A stretch of DNA of 64,000 bases from Phyllostachys edulis (lineage: Eukaryota; Streptophyta; Magnoliopsida; Poales; Poaceae), in the NCBI GenBank assembly GCA_036346405.1, contig CM070561.1, positions 8,788,441 to 8,852,440 of the forward strand, in the 5' to 3' direction. Shown here piece by piece: positions 22,500 to 34,958 of this stretch (its first letter is position 1; every line of letters begins with the position of its first letter). Both the position numbers and the translations under genes were made by a program. The notes under the pieces are model-generated. The model was not told the DNA's origin. It made no database searches and saw nothing but the letters and a program-made list of their open reading frames with translations.

Positions 22500-24114
22500 G
22501 AAGGTCGTAAAGTTGCTCCTAAGTGTAGATTGATCTGACTGGTAGGTTAAGCAACCACGACCGGGCAAACCCTTCGAGTACTGTGGGTAGATATAGCCAT
22601 TACATTTTCATCACCACCAGCAGTTTTGATGGCAGTGGTATATATTTGGAGAAATTCCAATGGGTTTTGGGTCCCATTGAACTTGTCCATGTTGGCAGGT
22701 CGGAACCTATTTGGCCAACGCACAGCTTGGAGCCCTGCAGAGAAGGCTCGACAACCTGTGATCGATTCATGGTTCCTTCTTTGGAAAGGTGCCAGATTGT
22801 AATCGGTCGGAGACCAGTTTCTGAGGTTAGATTGTCGGATCTCCAGTGTTCCGATCCGGTCGTAGACGCTATTGTGATGTCTTCGACAACCTGCTTGATT
22901 TAGACGATGTCGGAGATCGTCTGGCCCAAGAGATTGTTCCTCGACAAGGTGAGGGTGTGGCTGCCTGAAATAGCCTTCTCCCCTCGTGACTCCTTGGTCA
23001 GAATTGTCGAGGAGGCCTTGGTATCGATTGTTCCTCAACACGACCATGCTGCCCTCTACTTTGAGAGGAACGTTGGGATGAAGTCATGGTTTGACTTCCT
23101 AAATTCCTCTGTTCCCAGTATGCTTCCGTTCGTTGCACGGTCTACTGAAGAATCTCCGATACTTGGCCTACGAGTTGTACAAAACCTGTGGTCTTTGCTA
23201 GAGCAGAGTTAGAATTATTCAAAATATCTTGAACACGTTGCAGGTTTCGTACCGTTACCGAAGGTCTCGGAGGATTTATACTAGTAGTAGGTGTTTGATG
23301 ATTCGAACCTTCCCCCGACCTCCTGCTTTATTCCGTCCGATCAGCTACTCTTGGTGGGGCAGAGCCAGGCGAGTTAATTGATGGACGTTGATTAGTTCTG
23401 TTGCCTCCGGAAGTTGGTGCTTGATGGCCCGTACCATTTCTACCAACACGTGGTGGCGTGACAGAGTGTGTAAGATTGTGCAAAGCATCTTGATTTGCAT
23501 CTCCGATCGCATTGACCTCGTGTCTCCAGCAGCGATCTTCCGACGAGCTTCCATTGTAACTAATAGAGAGCCTTCCAATGCTTCTACTAGGAGTTTCCAC
23601 GAAGGAGAGCGGTCGGAGATGAGCACCTCCTAAGGTCTTCTCGGGGGGCTCAACCTGATCCTGCGGACTGCCGATCGTATGCTGAGTCTTATCATCCCCA
23701 CTTGGCCTACGACCAATGGAGATTTCATCGAAACTATTACCAGATGTCGGTTGGCTCCTGGAATCGCTAGAAGCCATAGGTGAGTACCTTTCAGCCATGA
23801 TTTCATCGAGAGTATAGAGATTCTCGAGTTGCGGTGCTGAATTTTTGTCACCTTTTTCACCGGTCGGAAGGACCGGGTTTGGGGGCGATCTCTGGACATT
23901 CTGAACTGGTCGGAATGGCTGAAAGCACCACTTGTCATAGTGGTGGATCTTTATCCATCCGGTCGATTTCGCTAACGTCGGCGACGTGCGAACCAGCGGA
24001 GGAAGAGGACGATGACATACCATTTTCTTGCAAGGCGCGGATGTATCCCTCCATGTCGAGGTTGGAGTAGTCCGCCAGGTCGAACCAATTCTCTTCGTCC
24101 CAAACTCTTGCCAT
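22500..24114 (-). pseudogene. Gag of element 2, N-terminal and core region
   Basis: The likely start is the ATG at 24112-24114, reading MARVWDEENWFDLADYSN, just inside the PBS. The core is marked by NMDKFNGTQNPLEFLQIYTTAI at about 22650-22710. Frame changes separate the N-terminus, the proline/serine-rich middle (23328-23900) and the core, so it is not a functional gag. Confidence 0.7.
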
Positions 24115-24189
24115 AGTCGCATGAGCGATTATGAGGAATGAGCGAGGATTTGACGAGCAGAGAGTTTCTTTAGAAAACTTGTGTCTTCT

Positions 24190-24207
24190 TCCCCACAGAC
24201 GGTGCCA
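24190..24207 (-). other. Primer-binding site of element 2
   Basis: The minus strand next to the 5' LTR reads TGGCACCGTCTGTGGGGA, two bases inside the LTR end. It resembles a PBS for a tRNA-Asp-type primer with mismatches. Confidence 0.6.
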
Positions 24208-24209
24208 AC

Positions 24210-24912
24210 TGTGGACGATCGAGTCGTCGATCTTACGAAATAAAAGAGAAAAATGACGCAATATATCCTGGGAAATAATAGGACTGCTCTTTATTGAAAT
24301 GAACTGGATTTACAGGGGGTGCTTTACGACCCAGATGGGGACTAATCCTAATTACACTGAATCTCACACCTGCCATGCTAATCAATCAGGCTTAGAGCAT
24401 GAATCTAAGGCTGATTGCGTTGCTCTAATCTGATGTTGCTATCTTGCTTGTCTTCCAGATCGCCCTTTTGTCTTCTGCGCTTCAACCTTAAATAACTTCC
24501 GAAGAGGTGGCAGTTACTCCTGAAGAAGGCGTCCCTGGTGAAGAGTTGTGACTAGTCGGAGCGAGGCGTCAGTTGCTAATGTGTCAATTGCTTTGCGGTT
24601 AAGTGTCTGTGAGACACCCAACCGTATGATGGTTTTGTTATCAGTGCCTTAGGATTATATAACATTGTGTGGTTTGGAATATACATCACGTGTTCCATGC
24701 ATCACACGGTTAAGATACTAGTTCGTAGCTCTTCCGAGCAGCTACTCGGTCAGAGACTAGGCATATGACCTTGTCTCACCAGGGTACCCATTATATAACC
24801 TCTGGAATCTTTACGACCAGTGAGGTCGTTAGTCTTAGGGGTTACGACTATGAAGATGTATGGACTTTTTATTATGTATTAAAATAATACATAGATGTTT
24901 TAATCCTCGTCA
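24210..24912 (-). repeat. Complete 5' LTR of element 2
   Basis: A 703-bp LTR, plus-strand ends TGTGGACGATCG and CCTCGTCA. The TTAAATAACTTC block near 24490 reads on the minus strand as a TATA-like GTTATTTAA and is conserved in every LTR of this family in the window. Confidence 0.9.
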
Positions 24913-24937
24913 GTGCACACACTTAGCTTATTGAATT

Positions 24938-25376
<439 letters not shown>

Positions 25377-27733
25377 TCACGAGGTGATGAGAATGTCGTG
25401 GTGGTCGTTGGGCGGGAGCATGGGCAGCATGCCTTTCTCCTGGAGGCTCTTCACAGTCTCGTATAGGCACTGCAGCACCGGCACGAAGTCCATCCCCAGG
25501 TCCTTGAGCCTCTGGTTCGTGAACTTGTACCCTTTCACCGGAGGGCTCACCTCGTCCTTGCACCTGCATGCACACATGCCATTACATCCACACAAAAAAA
25601 AATGCAGAAAACGTTGAGTTAAAGGGATCGTAAAACTACTATATCTGATGCTAAAAATGAAAGAAATGAAGAGGATTTACTGATTACTTGGTGGGTACGG
25701 GGTACTCGGGGAAGAGCTTGGCGAGGACGCGGCAGAGCTCGCCGCGGTGGAGGGTGCTCTCGGCGCAGATGTAGCGGCCGTGCGCGGCCGGGGCCTCGTA
25801 CACGCGGACGTGCGCCTCGGCGACGTCCTTGACGTGCACGTACGCCTGCGCGGCGTTCACGTACGTCTTGGCCGACCCCGTCAGGTACTTCATCACGTGC
25901 TCCGTGCTCGCGTTCACCGTCGGCTGCAGCAGCGGGCCGAGCACCAGCACCGGGTTCACCACGATCAGGTCCACGCCGCGCTTCCTCGCCACCTCCCACG
26001 CGCCCTGCTCGGCCACCGTCTTAGCGTAGCAGTACCAGTTCTGCATGCGTGCATGCACAATACTCCATCCGGTCACTAAAGAGTGATGTTTTTTACTTTT
26101 CAAAGTCAACAAGGTTCTCATTTGACTACTAAATTCTTTTATCATATGTTTGATAAAATTTATAAAAGCGTAACATTATAAAAATATTTTTTATGATAAA
26201 TTCATATGTATCATTTTAAATATTCAAATCATATGTTTTAAACAATATCTTTGTAGAAGTTAATAGGGTTTGACTGCACGCGACGAGGACGTCACTCCTT
26301 GGTGACTAGAGGGAGTGTGTTATATATCGTCATGTACGTAGTTTGACACTTAATTACCTTGTAAGTATATATTTTGTCGTGATTAATATTAATAGAAGTT
26401 TGGATTATATCAATCGAATAATCTGAAACAAAAATGTTATCTACTAAGAACGAACCGAACAGTCCTTAGGTACCGGTTGGTCACGTGTTCGGGCGCACGT
26501 TTTCAACAGTTTCAGGATCAAACATAGTTGGAAAATAGAATATTTGTAACCTTTTTTATTTGGTCGGTGACTTGATCTGAATTATTCATCTTTAAACGGA
26601 GACGGAATGGAACACACGAAACATATTTTCTCAAATAATAAAGATCACAAGAAGTAAGCACTTCCGAAAATTATCAAACATTGCATTTTTTATCATGTGA
26701 ATAAAAAATATGATGACAGTGAGCCCAACTGTGGATCTCAACCACAAAGGATCCCGGATGTATATATGCGGCAGCCGGTAGAGCAAAGTATTTGGAGTAG
26801 TTAAAAATGGCCGCAAAGAATGGTCTAGTTGGTGTTAAACGCATTGACCAAGAAACTACACCTCATGGCCAATGCAGTTCACAAATCAACGTCGACCTTT
26901 TTATCCTGGTTTGGTGAAGTTTGACGTGTGCCTCAACAAAAACATATCACCAAATCATGAGCAGTAGTTATTACTGCTATGAATCACCATCTGCTATTTT
27001 CTCGAATTAGGTGCATCTGTGTATACCTCTGTCCTCTTGCAGTAGTCGAGGTCACTCCAGCAGGTGTCGTCGACCGGCTTGTTGGGGTCCCGGTAGGGGT
27101 TCATGTACACTGTGCCGATGGACGACGTGAACACCACGCGCTTGATGCCGGTGTCGGCGGCTGCCGTGATCGCGTACCTCGTCCCCCGGATCGCCGGCTC
27201 GATCATCTTCTCCTGAGAGTTCAGGACGTTTTAATCCGTTAGTTCCAAAGAAAACTCTACATGCATGTAAGATGTAACGAGTGTCTTCCCAAGTCAAGAA
27301 TGCGCTACTGAACGTACAGGGTCATCGGTGACGGGGGAGGCGGCGTGGAAGACGCCCTCGCAGCCGGCGAACGCCGCGACGAGGCTGCCGGGATCGAGCA
27401 GGTCGGCGCGGAGGAGGACGAGGCGGTCGGCGGCGCCATCGAGCGCTCTCAGGTGGTCATTCTTAGGGTCAGCTGAGATTGCGCACGGCAACACAAATAA
27501 CACGTACGGGTTAGTAACGCTTCGACGTACGCGAGTTGGTTATAGCTAGCTTCTTGCACGACGGATGAGCCTGCATGCACGTACGTACCAGGGTTCCGGA
27601 CGGTGCCGCGCACGGTGTAGCCCTTCTCGAGGAGGCGCTTCACGAGCCACGACGCGATGAAGCCGCCGGCGCCGGTGACGCACACCGTGCGGCCGTGGCC
27701 GGGGAGGGCCGGCACGGCTGTCTCGATCGGCAT
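25377..27733 (-). CDS. Cinnamoyl-CoA reductase-like protein, five exons, 341 aa
   Basis: Exons on the minus strand: 27733-27589, 27472-27318, 27212-27027, 26040-25688 and 25563-25377, all with GT/AG introns and consistent phases. The ATG chosen is 27731-27733 (MPIETAVPALPG), because the codons upstream in frame are GTG. Residues 17-48 (VCVTGAGGFIASWLVKRLL, then VRGTVRNP) form the NADP(H) Rossmann fold. Catalytic triad candidates are Ser131 (TSSIG), Tyr165 and Lys169. The signature NWYCYGK of cinnamoyl-CoA reductases is NWYCYAK here (163-169). Family role: NADPH-dependent reduction of hydroxycinnamoyl-CoA esters to aldehydes, the entry to monolignols in the cytosol. The length is normal for the family and no break is seen. 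The variant signature and tandem-family history of CCR-like genes in grasses leave the substrate open; it could act in stress or defence phenolics. Confidence 0.93.
26063..26315. mobile_element. Stowaway-like MITE in CCR intron 3
   Basis: A 253-bp AT-rich unit with terminal inverted repeats: CTCCATCCGGTCACTAAAGA on the left against CTCCCTCTAGTCACCAAGGA (complement) on the right. A TA precedes the left end; the right flanking TA is lost (tg). Size, ends and location in the 986-bp intron fit a Stowaway-type Tc1/mariner MITE. It has no coding capacity. Confidence 0.75.
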
Positions 27734-27900
27734 CTTCACTTTCACAAGGATGAGTGTCGCTGGCTAGTGGTTGGTGCCTAGCAAAGCTAGCTAGTAGCTA
27801 GTGACAGGTACTTGTGTTGAGCTGTTCTCGGCTACTAGAAGCTTGTGAAAGGTAAGTAGGCAAGTGCTACATATGCAAGGAAAAGAGGCACGCATCGTGG

Positions 27901-27912
27901 CTGTATATATAG
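27901..27912 (-). promoter_or_regulatory. TATA box of the CCR-like gene
   Basis: The minus strand reads CTATATATACAG about 170 bp upstream of the chosen ATG. It would give a 5' leader of roughly 140 nt. No other strong TATA lies nearer the start. Confidence 0.6.
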
Positions 27913-27933
27913 AGGTGTGACACGCCGAGAGCT

Positions 27934-29067
27934 AGAGTGGTTCAAGACGGTTGGAAAGGGTATGGCCCGCATGGACGGGACAGTCCTGACCATCTTGCGA
28001 GTGCGCAGTTGGTGAGAAATTTTGTTTATTTGCTGCTGTGAATTGAACATCCTAGTTAATTTACAGTGCACACTTGAGATCTGAGAAGCTTCTATGGCTA
28101 GGTATATATATGCATGCATGTCAGTATGTGCCGAGACAGTGAGACCTACGCAAAAATGATGATGCTTAAATTCTGGACTGGCCTGCCCAGTACGCAGGGT
28201 TTTGGTAACCGGTTTGAAAATTTTACTAAATGTCACCGGTAGGATCGATAATCCTGAAAATTCAATTAATTTCGACTGGTTTTTGCGTGCGTTTGAATTT
28301 TACTTGGTACCAAATAAAACCGATAATCCTGATTATCGGTTGATAATCAGACGATTATCCAAACCCTGGTCGTACGTAGGCCAGCAGCTCGGGAGTTGGT
28401 GGTCACCTGCCCGGGATCGGATGCACTCGTGATGCGCGCGCGACAGACGAAGAAAAGCATACCGCATAGGAGTTTGCTAAACAGTACTAGAGTGTTTTAT
28501 GTGTTTGCGAGCACTCGTTTTTCTGTCCCTTACACATCCGGCCATGCAGCACAAAAAACTTAATACATGCACGCAGCGCAAAAAATGTGTTAAGGTTTTT
28601 ATGTTACAAGATAGCAATTTTTACATATTAGAAGTGTTAATTGGGTATCCCACATGGGCCTGTTCGTTTTTAGCACATATTTTTTCGAAGTATGTTTGTG
28701 TTGCCGGACCAAAGCACCAAAAAAACGCTGACTTATTATGGGCTGGACAAGCCATCAAACATAAACCCGTTAAGGCCCTACGATTGAAACAAATTATCAG
28801 TCCGCATATTTCTTTTTAGGCGACAAAAAAACACATTTTTTTTATAGCGACATGTAATAATCGGACGGTTCAGAGTCTGAGTACCCTAGGCATATGTGTA
28901 CTCATGATGCGCGCGCGAGAATCATTTATATATATGTATGTATCTTGCTATACGATAGTACTACGTATGTATATATGTGCTGACCGTCTACGCCATGCTG
29001 TGCGAATCAGCTGCCTCCCACGCATTTCACGTCATCAAGTCGACCGTCGTGCATGGTATTTCACTGT
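27934..29067. other. Upstream intergenic region of the CCR-like gene
   Basis: No supported gene. It contains the sequence aaccggtttgaaaattttac, an AT-rich stretch with repeated ataatcctgattatcgg/gataatcagacgattatcc (28322-28361), and two gatgcgcgcgcga blocks (28430 and 28907). These look like transposon debris, not assignable by eye. Confidence 0.35.
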
Positions 29068-29547
29068 AGAGATGTAACACCCTAGCCCAACCTGAGCCTG
29101 GAATGCTACTAAAATAATAGAGTAACAAATAAAACTAAGTCTATTTACTGAATTTCGACAGAACCTCCTTTGTATAGATGGCTATACCGAGGTTCAAACA
29201 ATTTATATAACATCAATTCAATACTCTAATCATCAACGACATCCAAAAATATGCTAAACAACTAAAACATAATAAAAAGGGCATCCAAAATCTTCTATCA
29301 ACTCTATTACAAAATTATACCAAGCATAAGTCATACTAATCCATTAAGCATTACTCTCAAATATTAAATCATCTTCCAAATTATTCATCCGTGAATTGTT
29401 TGTGCCAAGGTGCAACCAGACTTAAATCTATTCCCTCCAATGCATGCCGTTCTTGAAAAGGGGTACCTAAAACCACAACCAACAGTAAGAGTGAGTCCAT
29501 GACTCAGCAAAGTGCAATAGTAAATCAAACATAGCAACATAAGTAGT

Positions 29548-29742
29548 CAAAGGGATTAACCAATCACATCATGAACAACAGCTTTATAGACCACAAATCC
29601 ATCTCTTATGATAGCATCATATGCAGTCAAAGAAAATAAACGATCACATCATGAACAACAGCAGTACAAAACACAAATCCATCTCTTATGATAGCACCAT
29701 AGGCAGTCAAAGGAAATAAACGATCACATCATGAACAACAGC
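29548..29742. repeat. 80-bp tandem repeats inside the solo LTR
   Basis: Two and a half units with period about 80 bp. Each contains gatcacatcatgaacaacag and acaaatccatctcttatgat. Confidence 0.75.
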
Positions 29743-30214
29743 ATTAAAGTGTATGAAATAAGCACGGAACGAACACTTGAATGAATGGAATGAATGATTT
29801 GGACGAAAAGAAGGGACTACACACATGCAAATACGGTATTCTTTGGTGACACACCGTCGGTGTTGACCTAAGCCCGCATTTAACAAAATGCGGGGATCCA
29901 AGCCCCGTACGAAGAACGTTTCGTACGGGTGTCCCAAACTGCCCACATTGGAATGGTGGGTCTTACGTGCCCATACTGGAATTGATGAGTCTTATATAAT
30001 GATCCACTCCCGTGGATTGAAACATGTAATGTGGATACTGGGTATGACATATGAATACTGAACAAAAATAACATGCTCTCTATCATGGAGGTAACTACAT
30101 GGATTGAATACGAACATTCAAGTATTAACAAGGTACTCAAAGCACAATACCAACTCATCATTGTTATCATTAACAAAGTAATCTCATTGCTCACCTTGTC
30201 TCATCATTACGGCC

Positions 30215-30450
30215 ATCAACATGTAACCATTCTCATGTAAGCATACCCATATAGACATCATCATGTACGCATCATCATGTAACTATTAACATGTAGCATC
30301 ATGTAAATATTCCCAAGTAGTAAGCATCGTCATATGAACACTACCATGTAAGCGTCATCACATAAACATTAGCATGCGTCGTTATGTAGACATTTCCATG
30401 TAAGCTTCACCACGTAAGCATAGTCATAAAAACATTATCATTAAACTATA
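30215..30450. repeat. Degenerate catgtaagcat short repeats
   Basis: About ten diverged units of 20-24 bp built on (a/c)atgtaagcatcatcat or catgtaa-cattaccat. Lies within the solo LTR. Confidence 0.55.
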
Positions 30451-32056
30451 TCACTCATGCTCGTCAACATTACTAAGCAATAATCAACATCAACCAACTA
30501 TGGCATTCATCAAGTATATAATATAACATCTCAATAATACTTGCACTTGCCTCAACCGTGAGTCGAAGACGTAAAGAGGCGGAACACGCTATCACCGAGG
30601 TTCACCACCACTGCTCATGAAGCCTCCATGGACAGAGTCACAATATCTTTTCATCCATTGTATGAACTCCGGGTTGTCTAGGGCCTTCCTTTGATGAGCT
30701 CATTCACCTCGATGTGTTGCGACAATGGGCGAGAAAAACAAGAACAATTAATACAGCAGTTGCACTAATAGCCTCTCTAGAATAGCAATTAGTAAGCTAA
30801 AGTGCTAAACACCAATCCCCAAATCCTTGCCACGATTCCTCATGAGGAACTCCTAGTCAATACTGGATCTAGAATCTAGAGTGTTTGTGGCTTTCTCAGG
30901 CCCTTCAATGATGCAAAATCCGTAAGCCAAGCCAAGCAGGGTTCAACATGAACTGCGCACAAAGAAAAACCATACCTATGTGTAATCATCAAGAGTTCAA
31001 GACCAACATTTTTATCAATTAGAACCATCCTATTCCAGTATGCTCGATTGAGCCAAGCATATGCTATAGCTACTCCAAATTCTACTCCTAAATCTGCCTG
31101 ACATGGCCATAGCCACGGCACAATCGCACAAGCAAAATCGATTAAAGCTCACACAGGCACAAATATAACACGAGCACAAGCCACGAGCACACCCACACCT
31201 ACGCAAACAGCATGATTCATCCGCACAAACACCCGAAGCTAACAATTCCTCACACGGGGATCATTACCCTGCAGAAGAGGCAGCTGAAGGCGTCGGCAGC
31301 AGGGAAAGTCGCAGGGAGCCGAGCGGTAGGGGGAGGCGGCGAGGCGTGGCGGTGCAGGGGCAGCAGACGGCCGCCTAGCCTCACGAGCATGTGCACACAC
31401 GAGACCGGCGGGAGGAGCGAGCTCGGCTCCGGGCACTGAGGGAGGCCAACGACGGCCGAGGCGATCGGGCGGGGCCGGCAGGCACCGCAGACCGAGCTGG
31501 GGGCGACGCTGCCAGGTGGAGCGACGCCGCCGGGAGAAGGCGACGCGAGGGAGGCCGGAGGGCAGGCCAGGGGAGGCCGGGCGGTGGGCGGCGGGGAGGC
31601 GGGCGGCGCCGACGGCAGGGGGAGGAGACCGGGCTGGAGCCACAGGCGGCGGGGTCTTGTGCAGCGACGCCAAGAGGAGAAAATGGGGAGGCGGCGGCTG
31701 CTCATGGGGATGAAGACTGCCTTAGGGCAATATGGCACCCCCCCTTTAAGAACCCTAGTGGGCCGAGAAGCAAAGGGCCGAGAGCCCAAGGCCCACACTT
31801 CCAAAATTCTTGAATTTTTGTGTAATTGCTTCTCAAATATAAGTTGTTTCTCTCTAATCTTTAATGCATTTTGCTAACGAAAACTAAATAAACTTCCTTC
31901 TCCAAATAACATTCTCCTATTTGATATTCGGGGTATTACAAGAGATTAATTGCAGTTAGAGTGCAAGTGAAAGTACGAGGATCCAAGTAATGAAAATCAG
32001 AAAGTGAAAATAAGTGGATCCAAGAGCTTAGGACTTAAGTGAAAAAGAACAAGTTC

Positions 32057-32423
32057 ATTTTACCGCTCCAACTCCTGTTTCAGTCAGGAAATCAATCCTC
32101 AACTCCAAAATAGGGCATTTGACATCCTCGAACTCTTGAAACCGGTGTATAACACTATCTCCTCGCTTTAAACTACGGTGGTTTTTGCCGACGTGGCGCC
32201 CGATCCACATGTATGTATATCAGTAGATATGTGATGATAAGTCATACAAAAATTATCTTCATCCATTCTCTCTCTCTCTCTCCTCTCTTCACTTGTAACA
32301 GTGAGTTGTTTTGTAAAGATGGTGTTTTGCACCGGTTTAGAGAGTTCGAGGGTGTTAAATTCCCAATTTTAGAGTTAAGGGTTGATTTATGAACTCAGGC
32401 AAGAGTTGATGGGATAAAATAGA
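32057..32423. mobile_element. MITE-like element with long terminal inverted repeats
   Basis: The left 85 bp (attttaccgctccaactcct, aatcaatcctcaactccaaa, cctcgaactc and gaaaccggtg) is the complement of the right end (caccggtttagagagttcga, tttagagttaagggttgatt and gagttgatgggataaaat). The interior holds a (TC)n tract and no ORF. A TSD is not certain. Confidence 0.65.
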
Positions 32424-32494
32424 CTTATTCCAAGTGTAAAATATGTCGATGAATTGACTTTGTTAAAAGAACATTAGTACAATTTTTTAAAAAG

Positions 32495-34140
32495 TGTTGT
32501 ACCGAAACAGCGACTAGAGGGGGTGAGGGGTGTCTAAACAGGAGCCCTGCCTATTTTTCATCTTAATCGGACTCAACTCAATTTTCTCTCCAATAACTAT
32601 GAAATCTATGAAGATCAACGAACAAGAGTACAACGGATGTCTTGTATTGAATCCAATCAAAACCCCGACGCACATCAATTAAAAACACCAAAACACAAAC
32701 TAAAATGAATCGAGCGGCCAGACCAGTGAATAGTAGCGGTCATATCGGTGAACAGTAGTACCGGGTGAACAGTAAAATCAGTACGAAACCAAAGCCAAAG
32801 TCAACTCAACTTTTGATCTGGTGATCCAAATCCCCTCACGTTTCAACCGTAGCTCATCAAAATGGTCAGGAACCTATTCCAATTGATGATCAGGGAGGTA
32901 AAAGCTAAGGTTCTATGAATTTCATTGATAAGAGAAGGAGGGCACAAGAACCTTAGAAAATCAAACTTTGATCCTAGAATTTGCTGGTGGGTAGAGATGA
33001 TCAAGATGATCCTAGATGTATTCTCACATATCACAGCAAGTAAGATCTCAGCAAGAAACCAAAGAAAAACCAAAGGATCACTAAAAACCCAAAAATCACC
33101 AAAGAGAGTGCAAGAACAAAAAGAGACTCATTAATTTTGAAGAATCTTGCTTGGACTGAATTGACATTGAAGTTGGTTTATACCCACTCTACCATGGAGG
33201 ACAAAAGCTCAACACTTGAGGATACAATCAATCCATCTCTCACAAACCCTAGCCTCAACTTCTCCAAAATCTCCAAAACACAAATTAGGGTTTCTCTCTT
33301 GAAAGGACTTGAGAACTCCACATCTCGACATTCCCTTATATAGTGGAGGCTAGGCTATGAGAGGAGACCCTAATTGGCACCCGTTAAGCCTACACACGAA
33401 CGGTCTACACTCATGCACACTTCTCAAAGCGGATAACGATCCGAGCTTCCTGAATTTGTTTCTTCGTGATCTTTATCTTCATTTGACTTGAACCGTCTCT
33501 CCTTGCATCGTCTTGTGCCGTGGTTTAGCCAAAAGCCATCAAGGCGGTATTTTGGTGAAGTTACCAAAATACCCCTTTCCGATCCCTATCCAAAGACCAA
33601 GTCCAATCTTCATGAAGTAATCCCATACTTCGCTACGTGTAGGTTGATCAATGGCTCTCTTCATGTTGGCAAGTATCTCCTATCTGGCTCCCACCAAAAC
33701 TAGGCACTTGCACTGACCCCCGCGCCACTTAATACAACCCGTCACACTAAACTTCTCGTTCGGTCATTTTTGTCCATTTTTGCGCCAAGCTTGAGTCCAC
33801 TAACTTCACCCGGCATCCTCGATCGTTCTGGACCTCAGCTCACCAAGCCTCGTCCCAATCATCCTCGCCATTGACCACCATTGACCTCCAAGCCTCCTGG
33901 ACAACAATAAACCAATAAATCGATTCTGGGAACAAGTGTTTGCAACTTGACACATGTTAGTCAAAACATGCATCATATAACACATATGCACTGAAACCCA
34001 TGGAATTGACCTAACCTACGAACATCGCTGCCAAGCTAGCTAGCAAAACAGGCAAAACCAGTCAGACCACCACCTATCGCCGGTCTAACCGCCTATAGCC
34101 TGACAGCTTTCAAAATTTGCTGAAAACACATGTTTCAACA
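32495..34140 (-). repeat. Copia 3' LTR (Sirevirus-like)
   Basis: In minus sense it starts TGTTGAAACATGTG (34140) and ends CGGTACAACA (32495). A TATATAAGG box lies on the minus strand at about 33334-33343. Its 5' third in minus sense (33370-34140) is closely matched by 63186-63961 at the window end. The downstream copia pol tail at 35905-36093 fixes the family and orientation. Confidence 0.75.
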
Positions 34141-34888
34141 AACCCTCAACACTATTGCTAATTGTATCATTCTAAGACCATGAGCATATCCCCATGATAT
34201 CCACAATCTTCCCCTTGATAAACACATTGATAATTTCCCAAAAATGTAAGTTTGAGGTTTGAAAACGAAAATACTCAACGTTTTCGCACAGAGGCACAAC
34301 TTGGTCCAAAAGCAAGAAAACGCAATGGAAATGACCAAGTTGGCTTCAGATTAACATAGACAAGTGAGATAAGGCAAAAAAAAAGTAAGAAAGATTCAAT
34401 TTCTAGAGAAGAGTAAAAAATCTCACTTAAGGTCCATATGGAAGAACAATTATTCAATTTGACCTTTGATCATTGTGAGGTTCCAAGAATTGCAATTCAA
34501 GTTCAGAAATGGCAATAATAACATAAGAATACAAATTAGATGCGCCCCCTTACTATGATCATCGTTTTTCAAAAAAAAAAAAATCATTTTCTCCCTTTTC
34601 CTCCAAATAATTCCCTCTTTTAACATTTTTGCTATATCTTCTCCCCATTTGACAATGGTGTCATTAAGGAATCACACCTTCCTTTCAACCAAAGATGACA
34701 AATGCAGATCAATGAGGAAGAAGTATAAGAAAGAGAATGCATAAAATGCAATGGAGTTGCTTTATTTTTTTAATATATTTTTCAATTTTTAGTACAAGAA
34801 GCTTTGAAGATTGCCCAAGAGAACAACCTAGTATTTCTACTATTACTCAATACACATCAAGCCCGAAAGTGCTAGCAAGATCATGTTA

Positions 34889-34890
<2 letters not shown>

Positions 34891-34956
<66 letters not shown>
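34891..34956. repeat. (AT)33 microsatellite
   Basis: A 66-bp perfect AT run inside the copia 3' internal region. Confidence 0.97.

Positions 34957-34958
<2 letters not shown>

Larger units (their letters stand above)
15193..24912 (-). mobile_element. Tat-lineage Ty3/gypsy retrotransposon, element 2 (internally deleted)
   Basis: A 9.7-kb element related to element 1, in the same orientation. The 5' LTR (24210-24912) is complete. The 3' LTR stops at about 15507 and is fused directly to the middle of the antisense gene, a deletion of roughly 2.2 kb compared with element 1. The flanks are gtgc on the left and gtgca on the right, consistent with a 5-bp TSD gtgca that lost one base. Protein motifs are better kept than in element 1, but gag-pol still has stops and frame changes, so it is probably dead. 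Confidence 0.9.
29073..31940 (-). mobile_element. 2.9-kb solo LTR (TGTAA...TTACA family)
   Basis: Begins TGTAACACCCTAGCCC and ends GGGGTATTACA, with a perfect 5-bp target-site duplication agaga on both sides (29068-29072 and 31941-31945). The same end motif abuts primer-binding sites at 37345 and 44920, which shows these are LTR ends and sets the orientation as minus. No internal region is left, so it is a solo LTR formed by LTR-LTR recombination. The GC-rich block 31250-31700 opens long frames on both strands but shows no domain. Confidence 0.88.

Noticed and set aside
15188..24917. Exact 5-bp TSD for element 2
   Set aside because: The flanks read ggtgc and gtgca. Only gtgc matches, so I treat it as a probable one-base loss and not as a perfect duplication.
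25619..26079. 110- to 126-codon ORFs over CCR exon 4 on both strands
   Set aside because: Shadow frames of a GC-rich exon. The CCR frame has clear motifs and splice sites.
30215..30450. CRISPR-like array
   Set aside because: The repeats are short and diverged with no unique spacers of constant length, and the sequence is eukaryotic LTR.
31239..31813. Several 140-184-codon ORFs on both strands
   Set aside because: They are in the GC-rich part of the solo LTR and have no domain. Frames on both strands point to composition.
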